DNA from: Bacteroidota bacterium
GTDB taxonomy: Bacteria > Bacteroidota > Rhodothermia > Rhodothermales > UBA10348
Direction: 5' to 3'
Assembly (NCBI GenBank): GCA_018623785.1
Contig: JAAZVD010000035.1
Span: forward strand, 1 to 9,746
Length of the DNA: 9,746 bases
Shown here: positions 1-5,391 of the stretch, piece after piece
Layout of the letters: each line of letters begins with the position of its first letter
Numbering within the stretch: the stretch's first letter is position 1
Translations under genes and position numbers: made by a program
Notes under the pieces: model-generated
Databases searched by the model: none
Told to the model about the DNA's origin: nothing
What the model saw: the letters and a program-made list of their open reading frames with translations, nothing else

Positions 1-309
1 ATCCGGATCCTGCCCCCGATGTCCTACCTGTCCATGCTTACCCTCATTTCCAACAGCCGCAGCGTACTGACCGATTCGGGTGGATTACAAAAGGAAACCG
101 TGTGGCTCGGAAAGCCTTGTATTACGCTGCGCGACGAAACTGAATGGATTGAGACGCTAGAGCGGGGATGGAACGTCTTGGCGGGCGCTTCCCCGAAGGC
201 TATCATGGACGCCGTGGCAACCTGGCCCGAAGGAGAACCACCCGCCTTCGGGGAAGCGCCCACAGGCAGCGCCTCCAACCTGATTGCCGATACGCTAAAG
301 ATCGCCTGA
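1..309 (+). CDS. UDP-GlcNAc 2-epimerase family protein, C-terminal part (5' end outside window)
   Basis: This is the last ~102 residues of a non-hydrolysing UDP-N-acetylglucosamine 2-epimerase family enzyme, read in frame from base 1 to the TGA at 307-309. The family inverts C2 of UDP-HexNAc sugars to supply precursors for surface polysaccharides. Visible family marks are the UDP-binding motif TDSGGLQKE, the segment [13 protein letters not shown], and the following ERGWN. The LRDETEW...GWN form is, from memory, more typical of WbpI-like epimerases acting on diacetamido-uronic acid sugars than of plain WecB, which usually has R.NTERP as the second epimerase in this window does. Substrate is therefore uncertain. 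The stop overlaps the next start (TGATG), so the glycosyltransferase downstream is translationally coupled. Most of the catalytic N-terminal domain lies upstream and cannot be assessed. The last 130 bases contain an 18-bp perfect inverted repeat. Confidence 0.88.
   Translation: MRILPPMSYLSMLTLISNSRSVLTDSGGLQKETVWLGKPCITLRDETEWIETLERGWNVLAGASPKAIMDAVATWPEGEPPAFGEAPTGSASNLIADTLKIA
183..261. repeat. 18-bp perfect inverted repeat with 43-base loop, inside the epimerase 3' end
   Basis: The arms are GGGCGCTTCCCCGAAGGC at 183-200 and its exact reverse complement at 244-261. In the mRNA they could form a long GC-rich hairpin about 50 bases before the glycosyltransferase start at 309. Both arms are translated in the epimerase frame, as GASPKA and AFGEAP. 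There is no T-run after the right arm, so it is not a standard intrinsic terminator. Role unknown; candidates are an attenuating mRNA structure, a 3'-end stabiliser, or a short palindromic insertion that kept the reading frame. Confidence 0.9.
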
Positions 310-1520
310 TGGATAGCAGGCCGCATATCTGCATGCTGCTCGATCATGCGTTTCCGCCCGATCTTCGGGTCGAAAACGAGGCGCGTACGCTCGCAGCGGC
401 CGGGTTCGAGGTAACCATCATGGCCATCGACCCAGACCATCGTCCGTCATCTGATCTGGAAGAGTACGTCCATGTTCATCGGGTGCGTGTTCCGCGGCAG
501 ATCCGGAACAAGGCCCGGGGATTGGCAGCCACGCTGCCTCTCATAGACTGGATCGTCAAACGTGCCGTCCGGAACCTGCACGGGATACGCCCAATCGATG
601 CCCTGCACGCCCATGACCTGTACCTTTTCGGCGCAGCACTGCGGGCCGGGAGACGGCTTAAGGTCCCGGTCGTTGGGGACATGCACGAGAATTGGGTCGA
701 GGCGCTGAGGCACTACAAGTGGAGCACGACTGCGCCCGGGAAATGGGTGGTCAATTTCGGGAGATGGCAGCGTCTGGAAACAGAATGGTCAGGCGCTGTC
801 GACCGTCTGGTCGTTGTTATTGACGAAATGGCCGAGCGCATGGGCGCGCAGCTGCACAACGCGGGATTGCGGTACGAGCACATCGTTACGGTACCCAACA
901 CCATTGAGCGCTCCACATTCGAGGCATGGTCCCTGTCCACTCCCCACGACATGCCCGAAGGCCATCCACTGTTGCTGTACACGGGTGGCATGGATCGGCA
1001 TCGTGGATTGGAGGACCCCATTCGTGCCATGCCGCTCATTCGGAGAACCTATCCGCAAGCTGTCCTGGTGATGGTGGGTGATGGTGCCGTGCGGCAGGAA
1101 CTGGAAGATCTGGCGGCGTCACTGGGCCTTGGAGAAGCTGTTCGATTCCTTGGCTGGAAGGATCAGGACACCGTCCGTGGCTACATGGAAGCAGCCGATA
1201 TCGGCATCATTCCGCACCGCAAGACCATCCACACAGACCATACCATCCCGCACAAGCTGTTCCACTATATGCATGCCGGCCTTCCATGCGTCGTCTCGGA
1301 CTGCCGACCGCTGGAGCGGATCGTGCGAGCGGAAGCATGCGGGCAGGTATACTCGTCCGGTATGCCGGAAGCGCTCTCGGCATCGGTTTGCGCCATCCTC
1401 GAAGATCCGAGCGCTCGTGCCGACATGGCAGAACGAGGGAGGGAGGCTGTCCGTAGGCGATGGAACTGGGAAGCGACCTCCAAAGGCCTTATCGACGTCT
1501 ACCAGGGCCTGCTCGGCTGA
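309..1520 (+). CDS. Glycosyltransferase, GT4-like (GT-B fold)
   Basis: A 403-residue retaining GT-B glycosyltransferase, probably moving a sugar from a nucleotide donor onto a cell-surface glycan at the cytoplasmic face of the membrane. The N-terminal domain opens with ICMLLDHAFPPDLRVENEARTLAAAG (shown here only to name the typical acceptor-side start) and includes ALHAHDL near 98-104. The C-terminal donor domain begins at about 220 with LLYTGG, then LVMVGDG (253-259), FLGW (280-283) and the nucleotide-sugar segment HTIPHKLFHYMHAGLPCVV (311-329). In that segment the usual second Glu of the EX7E motif appears to be replaced by His (FHYM). The ATG at 309 overlaps the upstream stop by one base. 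Longer in-frame starts (from 168) lie inside the epimerase and are unlikely. It is convergent with the minus-strand epimerase. Acceptor and linkage cannot be inferred. Confidence 0.9.
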   Translation: MDSRPHICMLLDHAFPPDLRVENEARTLAAAGFEVTIMAIDPDHRPSSDLEEYVHVHRVRVPRQIRNKARGLAATLPLIDWIVKRAVRNLHGIRPIDALHAHDLYLFGAALRAGRRLKVPVVGDMHENWVEALRHYKWSTTAPGKWVVNFGRWQRLETEWSGAVDRLVVVIDEMAERMGAQLHNAGLRYEHIVTVPNTIERSTFEAWSLSTPHDMPEGHPLLLYTGGMDRHRGLEDPIRAMPLIRRTYPQAVLVMVGDGAVRQELEDLAASLGLGEAVRFLGWKDQDTVRGYMEAADIGIIPHRKTIHTDHTIPHKLFHYMHAGLPCVVSDCRPLERIVRAEACGQVYSSGMPEALSASVCAILEDPSARADMAERGREAVRRRWNWEATSKGLIDVYQGLLG

Positions 1521-1525
1521 GCCGC

Positions 1526-1561
1526 TTACAGATGCTCCACTAGGTCCAAGGCTGAACTATC
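1526..1561 (-). repeat. In-frame partial duplicate of the wecB 3' end, beyond its stop codon
   Basis: Reading the minus strand past the epimerase TAG (1564-1562), the next 12 codons in the same frame give DSSALDLVEHL followed by TAA. This parallels the true tail, which ends ALHLAEHL then TAG. At the DNA level an 11-base exact direct repeat, TACAGATGCTC on the plus strand, occurs at 1527-1537 and 1563-1573, spaced 36 bases (12 codons) apart. The spacing is in frame and the upstream codons also resemble each other (ALxLxEHL). It may be the leftover end of a former epimerase allele after recombination, or a small tandem duplication. It does not look translated, unless the TAG is read through. 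Confidence 0.6.
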
Positions 1562-2656
1562 CTACAGATGCTCGGCCAGGTGCAGGGCAATCCGTTCGGA
1601 TGCGTGACCATCCCATTTCTCGGGAATTCGCCCCTCTTTCCACTCTCCAGCCAATGCTTTACGTCCCGCATCCGCAATGGCGGCCGCGTCGAGGTCCATC
1701 AGGATGTTCGTACCCTCGTCGACCGTGACCGGTCGTTCGGTATTGGGGCGAACCGTTACGCACGGTTGTTGTAGTGCCGTTGTTTCCTCCTGAATGCCAC
1801 CACTGTCGGTAACAATGAGCCCGGCATGCATCATCAGGCACATGAATTCCAGATACCCGATCGGGTCCGTAAGGTGGACATCCGCATGGGCCAGCAGCTG
1901 TTTTCCGATCGGCAAAGATTCGAGGTGGGCTGCCGTGCGGGGGTGGATCGGGAAAATGACCGGCGCCTGATCAGCCAAGCGAAGCAAGGCATCGGCGAAT
2001 ATGGCCAGGTGCTCGGGTACATCCACCATGGCTGGTCGGTGAGCCGTTATCAGGAAATAGTTACCTGCCTCCAGTCCACGTTTTTCATGTTCGGCTGTAG
2101 CGCGTGCTTTCTCTTCAAAGCGTCGCAGGGAATCGATCATTACGTTCCCGGCAAACACGATCCGTTCCCGAGGCTGCCCTTCGGCTAACAGATGTTTCTC
2201 TCCTGACGGTTCCGATACATACAGCCAATCCGAAATGGCATCGGTGGCCATCCGGTTGATCTCTTCCGGCATGGAACGGTCAAAGGATCGCAGGCCGGCT
2301 TCCACATGGACCAAGGGGATATGCAGCTTTTTGGCCGTCAGGGCCGTTGCAACGGTCGAATTGACATCCCCAACGACGAGTACCACATCCGGTTTGTGTT
2401 CCTGGAAAACCGGTTCGATTTCCGTCATGACACGCGCTGTTTGGGTGGCGTGACTGCCCGAACCCACACCCAGATAGAGATCCGGCTCCGGCATACCCAG
2501 TTGTCGGAAGAAGATGTCGCTCATCTTGACGTCATAGTGCTGGCCGGTATGAATGAGCGTGTTACGAAAATGCCCGGAGGTCCGGAAGGCATGTTCCAGC
2601 GCAGCAATCTTGATGAAGTTGGGCCGGGCACCGGCTATAAGGGCAGCGTTGATCAT
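1562..2656 (-). CDS. wecB: UDP-N-acetylglucosamine 2-epimerase (non-hydrolysing), WecB type
   Basis: A complete 364-residue enzyme interconverting UDP-GlcNAc and UDP-ManNAc in the cytoplasm, the usual size for this family. Motifs in order are GARPNFIK at 9-16 (family start around Arg11), HTGQHYD at 36-42, VGDVNST at 95-101, HVEAGLRS at 117-124 with the acidic MPEEINR at 129-135, AGNVMID at 169-175, TAHRPAMVD at 204-212, HPRT at 238-241, and TDSGGIQEE at 283-291 followed by RPNTERPVT at 303-311. Expected catalytic and UDP-binding positions therefore appear intact. The start at 2656 is preceded by GGAAG about 10 bases upstream, the nearest thing to a Shine-Dalgarno in the window. It is transcribed toward the glycosyltransferase and away from the BMC genes. 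ManNAc would feed surface glycan synthesis. The symbol is assigned by family; mnaA is an equivalent name. Confidence 0.93.
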   Translation of the reverse strand: MINAALIAGARPNFIKIAALEHAFRTSGHFRNTLIHTGQHYDVKMSDIFFRQLGMPEPDLYLGVGSGSHATQTARVMTEIEPVFQEHKPDVVLVVGDVNSTVATALTAKKLHIPLVHVEAGLRSFDRSMPEEINRMATDAISDWLYVSEPSGEKHLLAEGQPRERIVFAGNVMIDSLRRFEEKARATAEHEKRGLEAGNYFLITAHRPAMVDVPEHLAIFADALLRLADQAPVIFPIHPRTAAHLESLPIGKQLLAHADVHLTDPIGYLEFMCLMMHAGLIVTDSGGIQEETTALQQPCVTVRPNTERPVTVDEGTNILMDLDAAAIADAGRKALAGEWKEGRIPEKWDGHASERIALHLAEHL

Positions 2657-2702
2657 CGTCTGTTTTCTTCCGATCGGTATGCATAGTCAAAGGGATGTTT
2701 GA

Positions 2703-2708
2703 AGTATA
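2703..2708 (-). promoter_or_regulatory. Possible -10 element for the minus-strand epimerase
   Basis: On the minus strand the hexamer TATACT lies about 47 bases upstream of the epimerase start. No convincing -35 box is placed 16-18 bases further up, so this is only a candidate. Confidence 0.2.
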
Positions 2709-2739
2709 CTCATAACAGCATGCCTTGCGCGGAGAATCT

Positions 2740-2769
2740 TTGACAAACGTACGAGACGCCACCTATATT
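2740..2769 (+). promoter_or_regulatory. Candidate promoter for the BMC shell genes
   Basis: TTGACA at 2740-2745 (within TTTGACA) and TATATT at 2764-2769 are separated by 18 bases, close to a vegetative sigma consensus. The TTTG followed by TATATT also partly fits the Bacteroidota pattern of TTTG and TAnnTTTG. A transcript would start near 2776 and leave a ~55-base leader before the start at 2832. It is the best promoter-like sequence in the 175-base divergent gap and the only clear one upstream of the plus-strand block that runs to the window end. Confidence 0.5.
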
Positions 2770-2831
2770 CCGGAGTCAGGTCGGTATGATGCATGCAAAC
2801 CGGACGCCCTCCAAACCAACAGATACCCGAC

Positions 2832-3113
2832 ATGTCAGACGATTACGGAATTGCACTCGGAATGGTTGAGACCCGCGGTCTAGTGGGTGCCATCGAGGCC
2901 GCTGATGCGATGGTCAAGGCGGCCCGTGTACATCTCATGGGCAAGGAAAAAATCGGTGGAGGCTACGTGACCGTCATGGTCCGGGGTGACGTGGGTGCTG
3001 TAAAGGCCGCCACGGATGCAGGTGCTGCAGCCGCTGAACGCGTTGGTGAGCTGGTTTCGGTCCATGTCATCCCGCGTCCGCACTCTGATGTGGAAGGCAT
3101 TCTGCCCGAGTAA
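2832..3113 (+). CDS. Bacterial microcompartment hexameric shell protein (BMC-H, PduA/CcmK-like)
   Basis: A 93-residue single BMC-domain protein, the standard size for a hexamer that tiles the facets of a proteinaceous organelle. The conserved start [20 protein letters not shown] covers residues 8-27. The strand and pore loop [20 protein letters not shown] follows at about 37-56, and the protein ends with [16 protein letters not shown] at 77-92, very close to PduA/EutM/CcmK family members. The pore loop KIGGG is the small, neutral type, so passage of small polar metabolites is plausible. Start 2832 is chosen because family members begin only a few residues before the ALGMVETRG motif; an in-frame ATG at 2793 would add 13 residues. 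No Shine-Dalgarno is visible. It is followed by a paralogous shell gene. No cargo enzyme or pentamer gene is adjacent, so the compartment type cannot be named. Confidence 0.95.
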   Translation: MSDDYGIALGMVETRGLVGAIEAADAMVKAARVHLMGKEKIGGGYVTVMVRGDVGAVKAATDAGAAAAERVGELVSVHVIPRPHSDVEGILPE

Positions 3114-3139
3114 GCCCTGGCGCCTTCCGCTGCAGAACT

Positions 3140-3178
3140 GATGCCGGGCAGTCTCCCCTCGGGGTTCTCGTTGGCATC
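3140..3178 (+). repeat. Short stem-loop between the two BMC genes
   Basis: GATGCC at 3140-3145 pairs with GGCATC at 3173-3178, and an inner CCC/GGG stem around 3155-3164 could stack inside. No T-run follows, so termination is unlikely. A role in setting the ratio of the two shell proteins is possible but unproven. Confidence 0.3.
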
Positions 3179-3231
3179 CTATGTTGCCTCGGTATCCGGG
3201 GACCATCCTCGCACCAATACTTCAATCGCTC

Positions 3232-3687
3232 ATGCCACCATCCTACCAGTCATCCAATGCCGGTGCCTTGGGAATGGTGGAGACCCGCGGTCTGGTAGCG
3301 GCCATTGAAGCCGCGGATGCCATGCTAAAGGCGTCCAGTGTCGTCCTGCTGGGCATGGAAAAGGCGGATGCAGGACTGGTAACCATCTTCATTGAAGGCG
3401 AAACGGCGGCTGTCCAATCATCCGTTGATGCCGGACGAGCGGCGGCCGAGCGGATAGGTGCGGTGGTTTCTACCCACGTTATTCCGCGGCCAGCCGCAGA
3501 TATTCAGTCCATACTGGAAACGGCTGAACGTGGCGCGGATGAGGCAGCTCCGGGGGCCGATCTGGAGGCGATGACCGTCCGTGACCTGAGAGCCTATGCC
3601 CGTACGCAGGAAGGTCTTCCGATTCAGGGTCGGGAAATTGCTCGTGCCAATCGGCAACAGCTGTTGGATGCGTTGCGCAGTCGCTAG
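3232..3687 (+). CDS. BMC-H shell protein with C-terminal Rho_N/SAP-like extension
   Basis: A 151-residue protein from the preferred start 3232; an upstream in-frame ATG at 3181 would give 168 residues. Residues 12-96 form one BMC domain ([21 protein letters not shown] at its start, here spanning 11-31, and THVIPRP at 81-87), clearly paralogous to the preceding gene. The pore-loop segment reads KADAG instead of KIGGG, putting an Asp near the pore. After an acidic, Ala-rich linker (97-112) comes a ~38-residue tail with MTVRDLR, LPIQGREI and RQQLLDALRS. Its spacing resembles Rho N-terminal/SAP-like helix-extended-loop-helix domains that bind nucleic acid. The domain call is from pattern memory, not a search. 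Shell proteins with DNA-binding-like tails are known (EutK has a helix-turn-helix), but this tail looks different. It could instead recruit cargo. YbbR starts 45 bases downstream. Confidence 0.88.
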   Translation: MPPSYQSSNAGALGMVETRGLVAAIEAADAMLKASSVVLLGMEKADAGLVTIFIEGETAAVQSSVDAGRAAAERIGAVVSTHVIPRPAADIQSILETAERGADEAAPGADLEAMTVRDLRAYARTQEGLPIQGREIARANRQQLLDALRSR

Positions 3688-3732
3688 TATCGTTGTGAGA
3701 AGCTTCGACAGTAGCCTCCAAATCCCGCTGTT

Positions 3733-4713
3733 ATGAGCCAGTCCATAAAATCGTGGATCCAAACCCTGCTGGTCCCAGCGCAGGTCCGACGAGTGGAAGA
3801 TGAAGCTCCGGAGCACAAAGGCGGAATCATCACGCTCTGTATCCTTGCTGCCTGTATTCTTTGGTTCGCCTTCAGTATGCAGGAGACCTACATCCAGATC
3901 CTGGAATTCCCCACCCGTGTGGTTAATCTGCCTTCGGACAAGGCTCTGGCTGGCGTGCCGCCAAGCAAAGTCCGGATTCAGTTACAGGGAGAAGGCATTC
4001 AGATCCTTCGCCACTATTACAACCCGCCCACGGTACCCATTGATGTGAGCAGTCGGCAGATTGACCTGGGTCTGGCAGCCCCGGAGATCATAAAAAATGT
4101 TTCCGTTCAAGCCGTCACACCCCGAATGCTGACACTGGCAGTTGAGGATCGGGTAACGCGCAAGGTGCCTGTGCACCCTCGTATCAATCTTGCCTTCGAG
4201 CCTGGGTTTAGGATGATCGGGCGTCTTACGAGCGAACCTGATTCCGTTGCGATCTCGGGAGCTCGTTCGATCGTGGAAGGCGTGAATGTATGGCCGACGC
4301 AGACCCGTAATCTGGGGGCTATGAGGGATTCCTTGCATGCGCCGGTGGCCCTTTCCGATTCGCTGGGCTCTCTTCTTGTAAAAGAGGTGTCCGAGGTTAC
4401 GGTTCGAGCAGATATACAAGCCTTTACGGAGGCGCGACGCATGGTAGCGGTTCGGGCTGTGGGATTGCCGGCAGGGGTAGCAGTCACCTTCGAGCCGGCC
4501 ATGGTAGAAGTCATTTATCAGGTTCCCTTGTCCCAATATGATGTGGTCATGGAAGCTGAAAATTTCTATGCGTTTGTGCCGTATGTCGATATCCTCCGGG
4601 ACACCCAGGGAAGGGTATTCCCTATGCTGCACTTGCCCGATGGCTTGGAAGTACGCAGCCCCAGGTTTGAACCCGAGAGTCTTCGGTATTACGATGTGCG
4701 CCAGGATGACTGA
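3733..4713 (+). CDS. YbbR-repeat protein, N-terminally membrane anchored (CdaR-like)
   Basis: A 326-residue protein with one hydrophobic helix at about 31-48 (IITLCILAACILWFAFSM) and a large extracytoplasmic part built of beta-rich YbbR-type repeats at roughly 52-137, 140-226 and 236-322. Typical repeat phrases are LAGVPPSKVRIQLQGEG (72-88), MIGRLTSEPDSVAISGA (161-177, with the P-x-S-V-x-I-x-G pattern) and LPAGVAVTFEPAMVEV (245-260). In Firmicutes, CdaR proteins of this family bind and modulate the diadenylate cyclase CdaA. In Bacteroidota, YbbR proteins of this length occur without a fixed neighbour as far as I recall. No cdaA is visible here, so a link to c-di-AMP is only suggested. The ATG at 3733 has no Shine-Dalgarno. 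The stop overlaps the next gene. Confidence 0.82.
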   Translation: MSQSIKSWIQTLLVPAQVRRVEDEAPEHKGGIITLCILAACILWFAFSMQETYIQILEFPTRVVNLPSDKALAGVPPSKVRIQLQGEGIQILRHYYNPPTVPIDVSSRQIDLGLAAPEIIKNVSVQAVTPRMLTLAVEDRVTRKVPVHPRINLAFEPGFRMIGRLTSEPDSVAISGARSIVEGVNVWPTQTRNLGAMRDSLHAPVALSDSLGSLLVKEVSEVTVRADIQAFTEARRMVAVRAVGLPAGVAVTFEPAMVEVIYQVPLSQYDVVMEAENFYAFVPYVDILRDTQGRVFPMLHLPDGLEVRSPRFEPESLRYYDVRQDD

Positions 4714-5344
4714 CCGTTCGGCAGTGCCATATTGGGCTGAAACGCCGACGGGGATCGTTACTGTCGAGGGGGGACACTATCACACAACAGAGGCCGATCT
4801 ACGCGTTTTTGCGCCTCAGGTGCTGGATCGTTACGGGCTGGATGAACTGCTGGCCATGTCCACCACGTGGTACCGCCTGCCTACGGCAATGGGCATACTG
4901 ACCTTCATCGGCTTGCTGCCAGTTTCGGCATTGTGGCAGGCCGCAGCGATCGCTCTGTCCGTTTGGTTATTTGCAGCCGTTGTATCGCCATCGACTGTGT
5001 TCTTTTCCGTGGTTCGACCCCTGCGTTGGATATCCCACCCCGTCGTCCAGGGCCTCCTGTATGTTTTGGTGTTGAGTATTCTAGCGGCCGAAGGCCGCCT
5101 CTCAGCTGTATTGGTCGGTTTGATCGGTTTTGTCGTCTTCCGTTGGCAACTTCTTGATCGGATAGCGTCCCCTGCAGTAGGCATCCTTCGTAGGCCACTT
5201 TCGTCTCTACCCGCACAGGATGCGATTCTCAGGAATCTCATGGTCAGGGCGGCACTCAAGCACGGTTACTCCGTTGGTGGGACGGATGCCATGCAGCAAC
5301 GCATAATCAGCATCATGAATCATAGACGATCCCCGCGTACCTAA
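4706..5344 (+). CDS. Unrecognised membrane protein with four predicted helices
   Basis: A 212-residue protein that I cannot assign. Residues 1-58 are soluble and contain a His/acidic stretch (EGGHYHTTEAD at 21-31). Hydrophobic segments follow at about 61-77, 79-95, 112-128 and 131-147, then a basic, soluble tail of ~60 residues (LRRPLSSLPAQDAILRNLMV at 161-180). The chosen ATG at 4706 overlaps the YbbR stop by eight bases (ATGACTGA), which fits translational coupling. In-frame ATGs at 4694 and 4538 would overlap YbbR further and are less likely. It is not MenA: it is too short and I see no Asp-rich prenyl-diphosphate motifs. Its position between YbbR and menF suggests co-transcription with one or both, but no function is evident. 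Confidence 0.75.
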   Translation: MTDRSAVPYWAETPTGIVTVEGGHYHTTEADLRVFAPQVLDRYGLDELLAMSTTWYRLPTAMGILTFIGLLPVSALWQAAAIALSVWLFAAVVSPSTVFFSVVRPLRWISHPVVQGLLYVLVLSILAAEGRLSAVLVGLIGFVVFRWQLLDRIASPAVGILRRPLSSLPAQDAILRNLMVRAALKHGYSVGGTDAMQQRIISIMNHRRSPRT

Positions 5345-5391
5345 CGCTCAGTCTCATTCAGGCTCCGACAACCCATAGCCCACAGATTGCC

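Noticed and set aside
168..308. N-terminal extension of the glycosyltransferase reading frame back to 168
   Set aside because: It lies fully inside the epimerase coding sequence in another frame and the extra residues (Arg-rich) look nothing like a glycosyltransferase start; the family-like protein begins at 309.
1511..1524. Short palindrome CGGCTGAGCCG at the end of the glycosyltransferase as a terminator
   Set aside because: The stem is four to five base pairs with almost no loop, and no T-run follows on either strand.
3699..3706. GAAGCTTC palindrome between the second BMC gene and YbbR as an operator or terminator
   Set aside because: An eight-base palindrome is common by chance, has no loop and no T-run, and no second copy was noticed nearby.
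3982..4632. Minus-strand open frame of 216 codons opposite the YbbR gene
   Set aside because: The translation is His/Arg-rich with no domain pattern, while the plus strand has clear YbbR repeats across the same stretch.
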